This document shows positions 12,101 to 27,100 of a stretch of 64,000 bases of DNA, one piece after another. The DNA is from Fragum whitleyi (Eukaryota; Mollusca; Bivalvia; Cardiida; Cardiidae): NCBI GenBank assembly GCA_948146395.1, contig OX411543.1:55284017-55348016 (forward strand). Direction: 5' to 3'. Position 1 is the first letter of the stretch. Every line of letters starts with the position of its first letter. Both the position numbers and the translations under genes were made by a program. Under the pieces are notes generated by a model. That model was not told where the DNA came from, did no database searches, and saw nothing but the letters and a program-made list of their open reading frames with translations.

Positions 12101-15100
12101 ATACTTGATGTTTACTTTTTTAGGATATTCCTGCTGGTGTGAATCCCACATCAACCAGCAATGGTGACACTCAAGCAAGCGATGGTGACCCACCGATCAG
12201 TGATGTTGACATCCGGGCCAGCAATGACGTTAGCATGCGGATCTGCGATGGTGACACGCCGAATAGCAATGGTGACACGCGGACCAGCAATAGTGACACA
12301 TCAACCTGCGATGGTGACACCATGACTGGCAATAATGGCAGCAAGTCTCCCGCTTTGCAGGTTTGAATTAATACTATTTAATGATGTGATTGGCTTTGTC
12401 TTTCACGAGTTTTGTTTAACATGCATAGATGATAGAGTAAAGTTGTTAAAAAGTGAATGTAATATTTACTCTTTAAAGATTGAACTACCAGAAATGCAGC
12501 CAAAAACATTCCTCTAAATTATTGTGTCATAAGTGAATACATTGTGTAACGAAAAAGCATTTTGCAAACTACCCAGCACCTATGTCCATGTCAATCGGCA
12601 TTTAACAGCATCATGCTATATGGTCTATTCAATTCATACGTTTTACATGTATTAGAACAGGTTGACCTTTCAGATTTCCCAGTTGAAATACATGTATAAA
12701 ATGTTTGCATACATTATATCATCTGTTGCTGTTTTATGAGTTACAGGTAGAACGTTCTTTGCGACCAGTTGAGGACCTCACTGAAAGTTTGATCGGACGT
12801 TACTGTGTTGTTGAATACGATGGGTTGCCCTACCCAGGTTTGATTCTGGACGTTGATGAAGAAGAAGCTGAGGTGTCAGCCATGGCGAGGATCGGTGCTA
12901 ATAGATTCTTTTGGCCACTAGTTGAAGACAGAATGCAGTATCAATTGGATCAAATAATAACACTGTTAGACAGTGAGCCAAGCCTCGTGACTAAACGTCA
13001 CAGGAAGCTTGATGACAACATTTGGCACAACATTTGTCATCAACTTGGGCTGGATGACATGGGAAAAAAGTAAATTGGTGTACTCAAAGATGATAGTGTC
13101 AAGTTAATGAAATAAGTCTTCGGTTTGTTCTAGTTAAACGTTATGTTTAGAAAGTTTATGGATTTAAATTGTTGTTTCGAAATTATCAATATCACATATG
13201 ACGTCCCAGTGTCCCAGATGATTTAAAATGTGTTTACACAAAAGCAAATACCATGTACTTTATTTCACAATACCAGGTTCTTGTGATATGAATAGAACAC
13301 CGTATTTGTAGTTGTCTTATTTAAGATTTATAACAGTTGTTCTTAAAGCAGTATTTACAGTGTAACCAGCAGTTTCTTATCTTTTTGGAGAATTCTGTTA
13401 ACATACATGCAATACTGTTAAAGGCTTAATTGTGTCAATAAACTACTTGGTTGGGGCTGATGTGAAGCTGTTGTTTTCTTGTGCTTTCATTCCAGCAATG
13501 TACGTTAATTTGAGAATCCCTCTGGCGACCGAGCGTTCACAGGAAGTTGAACATTTTTGAATGTCAACTCCGTTACTCCTATGCTCAACTCCGTTACTCT
13601 ATTTCAACTCCGTTATGACGTGTAAAAAGAGAAAAATAACAGTAAGCATTGCTAGTAATTTCTTCAAACATGCAACCTTAATCAGGGGAATTAGTATCTT
13701 GTTTATCTAGCAAATCATTTTTTTTGTACACAGACGCAGTATCATTTCCGTGCATTCTGTAGCATTCATATTTTAAATATTTCTGATTAAGCATTGAACC
13801 TAAGGCAACTATTTGTCAGAACATGATATCAAGACCATTTTAAAACTGTTGTTGACTAGAAAGTCATGAATTAAAATATTTATTGCAAAAAAATCTCGAG
13901 ATTAAATAATAGCTTTCATTTATTTTCCATATTTCAGTCTAGTAACGGAGATGACATTTTGGTTCATTACCATGTTTGAAATGATATATGTGTCTTCAAT
14001 ACAAAAAGAACAATTGAAATCGTTATCTTAAATTGAATTAACAAACATAAGACTAATGAATTAAAATGTTTCAGAACAATATTTTTCTTTGTCACTTTTT
14101 TGATTTTTATATGACAAAATGTACGTTATTTCTGGAATGACTGACAGACATTTGAATAAAAACAATTCAAGTCCTACTTTCCATATATCATGGGGATTTT
14201 GAAATGTTACCTACATTCATGACAAAACCATCCACACTGTTTGTGAGATTCTGTATAGTAAAGTGTATCAAGCCCTCAGAGTTAGAAACTAAAGTTTTTT
14301 CTATAGCAAGTTTTTCAATTGTTACACAAACTTCTTCTCCGGGTGCTGGTCTTCCAGTTGGAAAGCTGGCAAGGATCTACATGAAAAACAGATTAATTTT
14401 ATTTCTTTTAGGTAGAGGACCCGTTATAGTTCTGCAACATTTCTGAACTTATGATCTTTCATAATATTTACAGAGGTTTCCTTTGAAATCATTAGGAAAC
14501 CTCAGTTAGCGTTGTTAAAGTTCATTTCTTCCAAAACAAGGCAGAACTAGTACAGGTCCACTACCTTATTGCAAAAATTTGAGGAATTATGAAAGGTTTA
14601 GGATTAATTTTTTTAAGGCATGTCATTTTGCATGAGATTATGCAACCCCATGATGTCATTTGTTCACTGGGGTTCTGCATTGATAACATCATATAGAGTG
14701 AACTGAATGAATGCAAGGTATCATCTTTTGATAATTTGACTCGTTCGTTGCTGAGATTTTCAAGTGATTAACTACCTTTATTTCTCTGAATACCATCAAA
14801 ACAATATTACATAAAGAGGGCCATTGCTTGCAAAAAAAAGTTTTGAAGAAAACTATTCCTATAAGAAGGCAACCAAAATCTCAAAACTTACCCGCTCATT
14901 CAAGGTGTAGTCAAACAATTTGATTACTCCTTTCAACCATCATTTTTTTTCAAATATACCAGTAACTCATAACTTTAGTGGCCTTATACCTGAGGTTATT
15001 TGGAAAGAAAACTTATTTTGTAATTTGTAATTAAAACATAATGTAAGATCATTTAATTTTGCCCATACATTTCTTTAGTTTTGCATGACCAATCAATTTG

Positions 15101-18100
15101 TCCTTACCTTTCCATGATATGGGAAGAATGGTTTAAAGTATTTCTGTGAGATGAACTTGAGTTTGATCCTCTCCTCCCATACTCCTGTGCCAGTCTGTGT
15201 CTCATGAACACTGATTCCTGCGTAGATATAGCAATGCAAGTATTCATTTAAGAGAAGGAAAGAGTGATTGCTGATTTCATAGAGGTATGAGACTATAAAT
15301 CTAATCACATTGTATGAGTATGTGAAGCAGGTTCATACCTTTCTGTGATCAGGTTTTAAGTTTCATACCTCCATGAAATCAACAAGTACTCTCTTTATAC
15401 ATTATAATTAAAAAACATGAAATAAAAATGCTGCATCTAGAGTACACACAAGGCACCTTTTGACCTAGTTTTTGACCCTGCATGACCCAATTTTCAACTA
15501 TGCCTGGATCTTCAAGAGATAAATATTCTAACCAAGTTTCAGGACATTTAAGCCAAAAATCTGGCCTCTATAGTTCACACAAGGATTTTTTAAGATTTGA
15601 CCCCTTGACCTAGTCTTTGACCTCATTTTACTCAATATCATGTAGACAATCATTCTGACAAAGTTTCAAGACATTTGAGCCAAGAAAGAAGCGGCCTCTA
15701 GAATGCACAAAGGTATTTTTTCTAAAATTTGACCTTGGGACCTAGTTTTTAACCTTACTTTATCCAAATTCAAACTTGACTAATAGATCTCATAGAGACA
15801 AACATTCTGACCAAATTTTTTGACATTTGATCCAAAAATGAGACCACTAGCGTTCACACCAAATGTTGACACACGACGCAGGTCCGATGCCAGAAGCTGG
15901 ACACTGTAGGCTGGACACTTAAGATACACAACAGCTCCCAGTGAAAACATAGTGCTCAGGTGAGCTGAAATATACCTTGATCATTAACCCTTGTCATGCT
16001 GAACCCAGAATATTCCTGCTTTGGCAGGAGCTATAGACAAACATCAGCTTGCACATATGTGCAGTCTGATGTTAGTCTACACCTCCTGTTTTTCACTTTC
16101 AAACCAGAATTGTCGATAGATTTAGTTTTTTCAAATAAAAATTGACCTACAGTTGGTACTTTCAGTTATTATTGTCCTTTGATTTTGATGAAAATTTTTA
16201 GCCAAAATTTATTAAGCATGACAAGGGTTAAGAGTCATTTTGCTTCAAACATTTTGGGTAACTTGACCTTAGTAACTACAGCTTGAATAAGTTTAATATG
16301 TTTTGTGACTTGTTTTATGTCCATATACATAGGTACATCCAGGACTTTGAAAATCAAATGTGGTTTCAGAAGGTTAAAACTAAAGAATATATAGGATAAA
16401 GGCAGTGTGAGGACTGACAAAAGATGAATGCCCTCCGTCTGCTCCCTTTTAATAATTTGAGCAATGGTGAATAATCAAAACATCGTAACTACAGCTTGAA
16501 TAAGCTGTAGTTTTGATGTTATGATCATTCATCAACAATATTTTTCAACAGAGGATTATTTCTTTTACGCACTTGCATAAATTGCGTAATAGGAGAGACA
16601 GCAACCAGCTAACTATATACTCAACCTGTGTTCTTCTCTGTCACATTAACATCTAACACTAACAAAGGTTGACATAACAGGGAGAATCTTCTTTCTGTAA
16701 TCTTCAATGTGTCCGTCTTGATTTGAAACTCATGACACCCATTGATCTAATAAAAATAGATATTAACCCTTGTCATGCTGAACCAGTAATATTCCTGTCT
16801 AGGCAGGAGCTATAGACAAACATCAGCCTGCACATAATGTGCAGTCTGATCATTGTCTATAGCACCTGTTTGTACTTTTTTGAAACCAGAAAACTTTTAA
16901 AAATTAATTTTCACAATGAATTCGCTCATAAATAAAGTGCATTCAGCGCTTTGAGCACTTAGATTTTGTTGCAAATTTATCAAGATTTTTTATTCAGCAT
17001 GACAAGGGTTAAATAAATTGTTGTCACATGTGATGGACGGCCTGCAGATGCTTACAGAGTTTTTTAAAAAACAGGGGTTTGAAAGTTTGATCTTTGAACT
17101 GGGTGCAATGTCTGGGGTGTAATGTCACTTTGAACTAAATTTCAGTCATTTTCCAGCAGCTTGACCACCTAACCATAGACTCAGTAGTATTTTCAGACCA
17201 GTACTGCCACAACTTTCTATCTTGGCCTTCAACTGCTTATTCTACTACCCTTTAGGGATATCTGCTAATTGGTCGGAGACAAGTGTTGTAAAGGATATTC
17301 ATCGCAGCCAGGGATTAAACCCAAGGCATGGGGCCTGTTTTAATGAACATCTTACGATCATTTTTTGCGTAAGTCAAAAATAAAGGTTGCTTATACAGTA
17401 GTTACTATGGAATTCTGCCATGCATCATCTCATTGGATTCCAAAGAGATATGCCAAGGCAGAATCTAACAATAAGTTAAAACACCAGGTACATTTGGTGA
17501 TTTTGACTTTTTTTGTAATATGTTTAGTGAAACGGGCCTTAGTCAACAAAAATACAAAGTTTAATTTCCTCAAATATCATTATCATTTTTCTTTACAGAG
17601 CTGAATTATTCACGCAGTTGTTCATATACATAAGACATATTGTGCCTTTTGCAGTTACAGGCATATTCTTTGCTCCAGAGCTTCAAAATCCAGAAAGGCT
17701 ATGTTCATATATTTGAAACAACTCTCATATTTGTAGAAGGTATTTCTTTGATCAAAATAATCAACTTTTTTGGAAAATTATTTCACACGAAATGAAACAC
17801 CAAAATCATTACCTCTGAATTATATTTTGCACATGGTCTGACATTGGACTGACAAAACCAACTATCTTGTGTGTTCTTCAAACATATACTGGCATTTAGG
17901 ATCCCTTCTACAGGCTTACCAAATGTATATCTGAAATAGAAAAGAACTGTTACATAATGGTAATGCTCCCAATAAGTAATTGATACAAAAAGTATAGTAT
18001 ACAAAAAGATCTATTGCAAAGCAGAATACTTTGCTAAATGGAACAAATGGAAGGACAGACAGACATGTGGTGAAACCACTAAACCCTCCTCTTCTTCTTA

Positions 18101-21100
18101 GGTGGCGGATTCACAATTTAATGCGACAATTAAAGAAGGCTGTTCAATAAGTGGAAAATTGCTTATACATATATGTTGTTTTTTGCTGTATATATGGCCA
18201 AATGTCATATTTACCTATAAAGAGCATTTTGCTAAACTTATAAGGATGATGGACATTTTCTACAAGATATATATCTATATATATATATATATATATATCT
18301 ATATATATCTATATATATATATTCATAGTAACAATGTAAGCCATGTTGCTAGGCACAGGTTTTCAGCTTTCAGATGAAAAGTAACATTTTTAATCATAAT
18401 TAGGAAAATTATGGGCCAACAAAAATGACGCCAACATTACAGAATGTCTATATAAAGTCTTGGTGCATTATCTGTAAAATAGCAGGCTTCCATTTAAAAA
18501 GAGAATATATAAATCTACCCTTGGTTTCCTGTTATCTATCTCACCAGAAATAACATTTCATGTAAGACATCAGCTGCTAAAACCACAGGGGAATGGCCCG
18601 CTGATTTTTTTAAAATATATATGATAATATCACATTTATTTTAAACAAGAGCTGTCACTGTAAGATGACAATGCCCCCGACACCGCTTTGATAGTAATAA
18701 GGAAGTTATGGCCAATGTTAAAGTTTTTGGACGGAATGACGGACGGACGGACAGACGGACAGACGGACGGACAGACGGACGGACGGACAAGTCAAATTTA
18801 TGATGCCTCCCTATCGGGGGCATAAAAAATCAGCGGGACATTCCCCTGTGGCTAAAAGGTCTACTCTTTATCATACAACCATTGGAGGAAGAAAACTGCC
18901 TCAAGTCAAAATTACTTTTGTCAAATGTTGGATGAAAGTTTGCAGAGCTAAGGGTAAATCTCAAGATCAAAAGAAATGAAAGCCTACTGTGTTACAATAT
19001 GAGCTAATGAGAGCTATTACAGAAAAGTTAATTGTAAGTTTTGTGTCCATCAACATTCATGCATTGTGACTGGGTAAAAATCCATTTTAGTTATCAATGA
19101 AATGAATTTTGAGTATGCAGCAATTTTATGAGTTTGTGCACAAAGTTATCCCATAAGATATCTCTCTAATTTTGAAGAAATCTACATTTTCTTGCTTTAT
19201 GATATTATGTATGTAATTGCTTTGTGTATTCATACAGTGTGATGAGTTCTTAAGTTTCACACCTGGATGAAAACAACAAATAATCTCTTCATCTCTTAAT
19301 GGTACTTGAAGAGTCTCTAAGCCTTTAACTTACTTGGAGCAGACTTCAAACCATAAGGTATCTGTGGATACTGTAAGGGAATCTTGCATGTCTAAATCAA
19401 CCTGGAACTTTGGTAGTACTGTAATGATAAGGTAAATATAGGATGTCATGAGATTCAAGGACATAACTACCATCACACACATTACCCAAGTGCGTAATAG
19501 TAATAAATTCTCTTTCCAAAAAATGCTGTTGATGAGTAATCATAACATCAAAACTACAGCTTATTCAAGCTGAAGTTACAATGTTTTGATTATACACCAA
19601 CACTGAAATTATAGATAAGAGAGCGGACAGAGGGCATTCATCTTTTGTCATAGTTGAAATATCACCTTTATCCTAAATATTCTTTGTTGGTCAGTCCTTT
19701 CACCTCAAATGCGAGTGAACATATGTGCAGGCTGATGTTTGTCTAGCTCCTGCCAAAGCAGGAATATTCCGGGTTCAGCATGACAAGGGTTAATACTGGA
19801 GCATGAAAGAGAATGCTTGTATTTCCCCATTCCCCATAGCTTTACCATGTTCTATATAATTCCTTGAACTAATATGTAAATTTGTGAAAAAAAGTCCAAT
19901 ATACAGCTTGTTTCCGTATTTTAGACTTTGACAGATTGTTAATATTCATGACAAATTTAAGGCAAACACCATGTCAAATGTAACCTTTGTATCTAAAGAA
20001 AGAATGAAAAGTCAAAATTTATTAACATAGGGTTCTTGCTAATTGTGTCTACAAATGTCTTCAAGAACAATTAACCCTTGTCATGCTGAATAAAAAATCT
20101 TTGTAAAATAAATGTGAAATCAAAGTGCTAAAAGCACTGGAAGTTACCAAATATGAATGAGTATTGATTTCAGACATGCATTGTTTTACACCTTTCTGGT
20201 TTAAAAATGAAATAAAGGTGGTATTAACTAAGATGTGACTGCACATATGTGCAGACTGATCTTTGTCTATACCTCCTGTCAAAGCAGGAATATTCTGAAT
20301 TCAGCATGACAGGGGTTGATATATATTTTGGCTGAGTCTTTCAACAGGTTTACAGACAGGTTAACAAACATAAAACATGTCTATTATTTCAGTCAATCTT
20401 GCTCAAACAACCATGTCTATCAAGCGACCATTTCTATTCAGCAAATGTCTTCAAAATCTCCTTCTTTAAATCGAAAAAACTTAAAGAGTAGATATTGTTG
20501 GAAAAAAATGAAAAAGAATCCTTATTTGTTAAAACTCACCACAATTGTCTCAATGAGATGATTCTGTTGAGTTTTGACAACATAGGATTATTGAGAATTT
20601 CACTATAATTTGCATATTCAATCAAAAAGAATATTTCTCATTTTTGTAAACAAAACGTGTATTAAGCGACCTGATTTTCTTAAACCACCGCTGTTTGGTG
20701 CCCCCATTAGTGGTCGCTTTACACAAGTTTTAATGTGAATCTTCGGTTGCATTGGCTCCCTCTATAATGTTTCTATATTTATTCAATATAACTAGATCTA
20801 GCAAGCAATTAATTGATACAAAAAATCTGACAAAATAAAGAAGTAGAAATACCATATTCTTCCACAGTGAAAAATTGTTGATTTTTACGACCATTTACTA
20901 CTGCCTCTATCTTCCATTCTCCCAACAAGGGCTTCTCATACAGTTTAAACTCCAGACCAGCAAACCCTACAATATATACTTAACCCTTGTCATGCTGAAT
21001 AAAAAACTTGGCAAAATTGCATCGAAATCAAAGTGCTGAAAGCTCCATATTTCCTAATTGTGAGTCAGCATTTCATTTCGAAAATACAAAAATGATACTT

Positions 21101-24100
21101 TTCTGGTTAAAAAAGGAATCAGGTTGTAAAGACTAAGATCAGACTGCACATATGTGCAGGCTGATCTTTGTCCTTTCTTCCTGTCAAAGCAGGAATATTC
21201 CAGGATCAGCGTTACAAGGGTTAAGAATAATTTTAAATTTATTACCAACCCCCATTTGTTTATGAAAAAAACATTGGTTATATATAGACCAGAAAATTTT
21301 TTCAATCATTCAGATTTATTGTTACAATTGTACTTTGACCTCAGTATCAGCAGATGCATTTCAATGAGATCTTTCATCATGCCGAATAAGAGCAATGTAT
21401 TTTAAATAGGTTTTGATTAAATGGGAATGTCAAGTTTTATGATTAAAGTTTTGCAGGCAAACAGACAGACACTGGCAAAATATATTCCTCAGATCTTATT
21501 GATGCAGGGGTATAAAAACTTGCTTATCATACAGGTGACTGGTAAGACAGATTTCATTAAAGACAAGTTTGTCTGTACTTACCTGATTTGACAGGGAGCT
21601 CCTTCCATTCCTTCATGTAGAAACCATGTGGATCTTGTACAGTAACTCTATCTATCTAAACAATTTTGAAATTAAATGAAGATCAAATTAGATTTTAACC
21701 TTGATTTTAAACCTAGAATCATAATTCTGTAAAATCTCTTCCATATTATCTAGCCCAGTATTCAAGATGAAAACTTTTGTGAAAGGTTTAAGAAATGGTA
21801 TGGGCACATTGCATGATTACTCATGTCCATAACTGGATGCAATGTTTTAACATTTGCATGTGCTTTTTATATAGGACACAATGTCTTCACTTTAATTGCA
21901 ACCAGAGAAAATACAATAATATGTTGATTATTCCCTTCAATTCAAACTAAAATGGAAAAGCCCATGTTTGACAAGTTGGACAAGATAATTCCACTCCCCT
22001 GTTTGAATGTAAACATTAAGGATTGATTCATTACAAATTTTACAACATTTTTATGTACTGTTTAACAAATCAAATGTGGGAAAAAGTCAAAATGGAAAGG
22101 ATTCTGCATCATCTTATTGACTAATACACTTAAAATTACATGTCAAACTTATAGATCAATGTATTTATCATATTTATATATTTGTGACTTACTTTTTATC
22201 AGAAAAAGAACTAAATACTTGCCCAAATAAACAGTTTTGGCAGACAGCAAATTTAACCCTTGTCATGCTAAATAATAAACCTTGGCAAATTAGCAATAAA
22301 ATCATAGTGCTAAAATCACCGAATACCTTAATTGTTTGTTTGGGGGTTTTTTTTGTGAGTGTGTGTTTTTTTTGTTTTTTTTTCAGCTTTGAGCTGTTAT
22401 CCTGATTAGGTTATTTTCTATTAAAACATGATGCCTTAAAATGTAACAAGAGTGCCATCGTCACAAAATACGCCGCCACTTTGCTGCTGTTTCACGAAAA
22501 TAATTGTAGACACTACTTATTTTGACAGAACCAAATTGAAAATGACCAAGTTTCATTTAAATCAAAACAAAAAGTTAGGAGGAGTTGCCTTCACAAGGCT
22601 GCAATTTCAATAAGCCCCAGGCACTAAGTTTTAAGGGGGCATAATTCAGGGAAATAAATGATCCATAAAATCCTTGATCCATGTACATCTACAAATTATG
22701 GTGATGACATTGTCCAAGTTTCATTTAAATAAAGACAAAAAGTAAGGAGGAGTTGTGTTCAAAAGGCTGCAATTTCAATAAGCCCTAGATACTAAGTTTT
22801 AAGGGGGCATAATTAAGGGTAAAATTAATGAACCATAAAATCCTTACTTCATGCTCATCCACCAATTTCTTTTATAACATCCACGAAGCTTCATTTAGAT
22901 CCAGCCAGAAACTTAGGAAGAGTTGCATTCACAAGGCTGCAATTTCAATAAGCCCTAGATACTAAGTTTTAAGGGGGCATAACTGAGGCAATAAGCCCCA
23001 GAGACTAAGTTTTGAAGGGGCATAACTCAGGCAAAAATCAACGAACCATAAATGTCTTCCTTCATGCTCATCTACCAATTTCAGTTATAACATCCACGAA
23101 GTTTTATTTAGATCGAGCCGGAAACTTAGAAGGAACTGCGTTGACAAGAAAAGTGGACCCAGAGACTAAGTTTTTAAGGGGCATAACTCAGGCAAAAATC
23201 AACAAACCATAAAATCCTTCCTTCATGCACATCTACCAATTTAGGTGATAACATTGACCAAGTTTCAAGAAGATCCAGCCAGAAACTTAGGAGTAGTTGC
23301 GTTGACAAGAAAAGTGGACTCAGAGACTAAGTTATCAAGGGGCATAACTCAGGTAAAAATCAACGAACCGTAAAATCCTTCCTTCATGCACATCTACCAA
23401 TTGAGGTGATTACATTGACCAAGTTTCAAGAAGATCCAGCCAGAAACTTAAGAGGAGTTTCGTTGACAAGAAAAGTGGACCCAGAAGCTAAGTTATCAAG
23501 GGGCATAACTCAGGCAAAAATCAACAAACCGTAAAATCCTTCCTTCATGCACATCTACAAATAGAGGTGATAACATTGACCAAGTTTCAAAAAGATCCAG
23601 CCAGAAATTTAGGAGGAGTTGCGTTGACAAGAAAAGTGGACGGACGGACTGACTGACGGACAGACGAAGAAGATGACGCCAATATACGTCCGCATCCGGC
23701 GGTGTATAAAAATGAAATAAGAATAAATTATATAGAATCTTATTTGTTCATTCATCATCTGTTTTGTTGTGTACACAGATAGCTCTGCCCAATTTTCATA
23801 CTCAACGTCATCTTTAGCTGGAACAATGATGCTTTTGACATCATATAAACCATGTACTAAATGATGTGCTTTGCTTTCTATGAAATTCTCCCAATGTCAC
23901 TATCATGTCTTATTCATAAATTTTACATGCAGAAAATTGTTTTTGAACTATTCTAAACCAAGAAAATAGTAATAAAACTATAATTTCAGAAATGTGATTT
24001 TGTTTAAATGGCAACTATTTAAGCTGCATTTTTGCGTAGATGTGTCCATGAATAAAGTCTGATGGGGGAGGAGTTATATAAAATGCAAAATCCTCAGGCT

Positions 24101-27100
24101 ACGCCCTTGCCTTTACCTTTGGCATATAGCTCCTCCTCCATAAGACTTTATCCATGGACACATTAACTTTAGTCATGCAGAATAAAAAATCTTGGCAAAT
24201 TTCCAACTAGATCTATGTATTCAAAGCACCGAATGCACTAAATATGATAGGGAATTCTTTATGAACATTAATTTTTTGAGCTTTTCTAGTTTCAAAAAGT
24301 AAAAATAGGTGCTATGGAAAAAGATCAGAATGCACATAATGTGCAGGCTGATGTTTGTCTGTAGCTCCTGTCAAGGCAGGAATATTACGGGTTCAGCATG
24401 ACAAGGGTTAAGGCAAAATGGAAATAATTACATAAAAAGTAAGAGTTTTTAGAGCTACAAGTGTTCAGGAAATAGTAGTACTTACTGACTGAGAGAGTGG
24501 TAGTAGATCTTGCGTCACTGTAAGAATGCGGAACTTAACTGAAAATGAATAGTAGCAACACATATTTGACATGCCAATCAAAAAAGGACCATCTGAAAAC
24601 TCCATTAAATGAATATTTGTAATAGAGATTGGGTCTAGCAGATGTCAACCAGAAGTTGTATTTCGGAAATATTTAGTTGCAATATTAAGGTTGTGGACCT
24701 GTAAATGTCCCGCAATATTTCGGAACTGATGATCTTTAACAATGTTGATCAAGGTTTCCTAATGAAAATCATTAGGAACCCTCGGTTAACACTGCTAAAG
24801 TTCATTACTTCCTAAAAATTATGGAACTATTACGGGTCCACTTCCTTAAGGAGTCCTGCCCAGAAAATGAGGAAACTTCGACTCCTTGACTCCCCCTAGT
24901 ATCTCTATCCCTGGGTACGAAGCAGGCTGTATAGACTAAGACCAATCTATTCGTCTGTGCTGGCTGACCTCAGTCTATACTGTCTGCAAAAAAAATGTAC
25001 AGCAGGAATGAGCTATGAACAGCATGAAAAGGGTTCAAAGTTCAATTCTGGAATCAAGAGAAAGGTATACAAACAGCAGGGCTTGTGTTTGACTTGTGAA
25101 TCAGGTGTTTGACCCCCCAAAAAATCAGAAAATATCCTAATTTCACCCTTAAAAAATTCTCTCAAGGGGGTCAAAATGGTTTTATCCTCAAAATATGAAT
25201 GATGTATCTACAATACATGTGTACATATGATATACATTCATAAGTTTTACCAATTAATTGCTAGTATACTTCACATCTTTACTAAGATTGGTATTTTGAC
25301 ACTTAAATTTGTAAGATTCTACTCATAATTTGCTCTTTCTGATGTTTTGAACCCTTTCAAATCAGTTTTGACGCCATTAATTTCTAAGCTGAGGAGCCAT
25401 TGACTCCTGATTTCAAACACTAGCACGAGCCCTGAAAAAGTGACATAAATAGAGCATTGCCAACAGGTACCTACGCTCAACTGTTGGATGCTGGATAGTT
25501 GATTAAAAATAGAAGTCGAAAAGGAGCATTATTTGCACAAAATGCATCTAGAGATATCATTCTTGATTGTAAAGTTTGCTCTTTTGTAGGAAAGAAGTCT
25601 GCCGAGTTGCAAGTGAATTACTTCAGTAGAACCACAGCTCTGTGTTCAGGATGTATAAGCGTTTCACAAGCTCTTTGAGATGATACCCTGCTTTGCACTT
25701 GCACATTACGTACAAAGCCAGGTATCATTTCGAAAGTGCTTCGCTAACATTTTCATCCTGAACGCAGGGCTCATATCACAAAATGTAAAAGTTTCACATG
25801 ACGCCTAAGATAATGTTAACAACACCAAGGCTATAGCAATACCTCTGGTTTACTCTGAAAAACAGCTGTGCTAAAAATTACCTATTTCCCCTGGTTTGTA
25901 CATGGGTTTGTCTGTCTGTATGAAAGTCATCTGATGTGTGTCCACAATTTTGACATCCTTCCTCTCAGTAAACTTGTAATCTCCAATCTCATCTGAACCT
26001 TGCACCTCCAGCTCACAGGTGCCTGGTGTGAGAAACTCTGGTATGGTCCAGGTAAAACATTCATGGCTTTCTGAAATAAGTGTTACTATGTGATCAGTTT
26101 GTTTGTTGGAATGGGGTTTTACATGCTTTAAACAATCTTTCAGTTATATTGCGGTGCTGGAGTACTTAATAATGGATTCCTGCTATTTCTCACACCAGTA
26201 CACATCATTTCCTTCCCTTAACCCTTTCCTGTTTTACAAAATTTGGACCTATCCAAATTCAAAGGTTTTGCTGGCGAAAATTTAAAGTGCATTTAATTTG
26301 AAAAATAACCACTCAGTAGGGTAGAAAATAGTGTGGAAAAAGAAGAAATTGCTTGTCAGAAGCAATTTCTTCTTTTTTCACAATGTTTTCTCAATCATAA
26401 AATGACAGGCACGTAAAAAGCAGGGATTAAACAGCAAAGGGTTAAGCTGCTATCCCACATAGGTCTACAATAATCATCCCATTGGTGTGAGACAAACACT
26501 CTGTGGTCAGACCACTAGTTAATCCTTGCCATGCTGAGTTTAAACCCTGGTAATAATTGTATTTAAATCAAAGTGCTGAAAGAACTTCATGCACTAGTTG
26601 TGCAGGCTAATCTTCATCCATTACTCCTGCCAAAGCAGGAATATTTCAGGGTTTAGCATGGCAAGGTGTAATAGAGGATATTGAATGTTTTGTCACAAAA
26701 TATCTTTATTATTTAAGACAACAATAAGAAGATAAGGACAAGGCTCTTATGACAATATAGTTCATACATGTTAAGTATGAAAGACCGGTGGTGACTTCTT
26801 TAATTCAAACTTCAAGCTTCACACTTCAAACATATTATCTTTGAAATGTGAACTGTGAAGCATAAAATGGTGGTGACACTTCTTAAATTCAAACTTCACA
26901 CTTCAAACATGATATTGTTGAAGTGTGAACTGTGAAGTTTGAAGTGTGAACCTTGAAGTGTAAAGTTTTAAGTGTAAAGTGTGAAATGTTACCTGTGAAA
27001 TGTAAAGTTGAAACTGTGAAGTGCGAAGTCAGAAGTGTGAATTTAGAAGCATGAAGAGTGAAGTGATAAGTGTCAAGTGTGAAGTTGGAACTGTGAGTAA

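Larger units (their letters stand above)
7711..14143 (+). mobile_element. Complete 6.4-kb DNA transposon with multi-exon transposase
   Basis: Bounded by 25-bp perfect terminal inverted repeats beginning CAGTCATTCC and flanked by a 4-bp direct repeat ACAG (7707-7710 and 14144-14147), the expected target duplication. It carries a spliced transposase gene (8803-13073), a second upstream reading frame (8201-8932), clustered subterminal motifs at both ends and a polyadenylation signal. It sits in intron 11 of the minus-strand macroglobulin-like gene, in the opposite orientation. Perfect ends and an uninterrupted transposase frame suggest recent insertion or recent activity. The superfamily is not recognised with certainty. 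The 4-bp duplication and the transposase do not fit mariner (TA), piggyBac or Kolobok (TTAA), or hAT (8 bp). Confidence 0.85.

Noticed and set aside
14204..14446. Plus-strand open frame over exon 11
   Set aside because: It is the antisense shadow of the MG4 exon.
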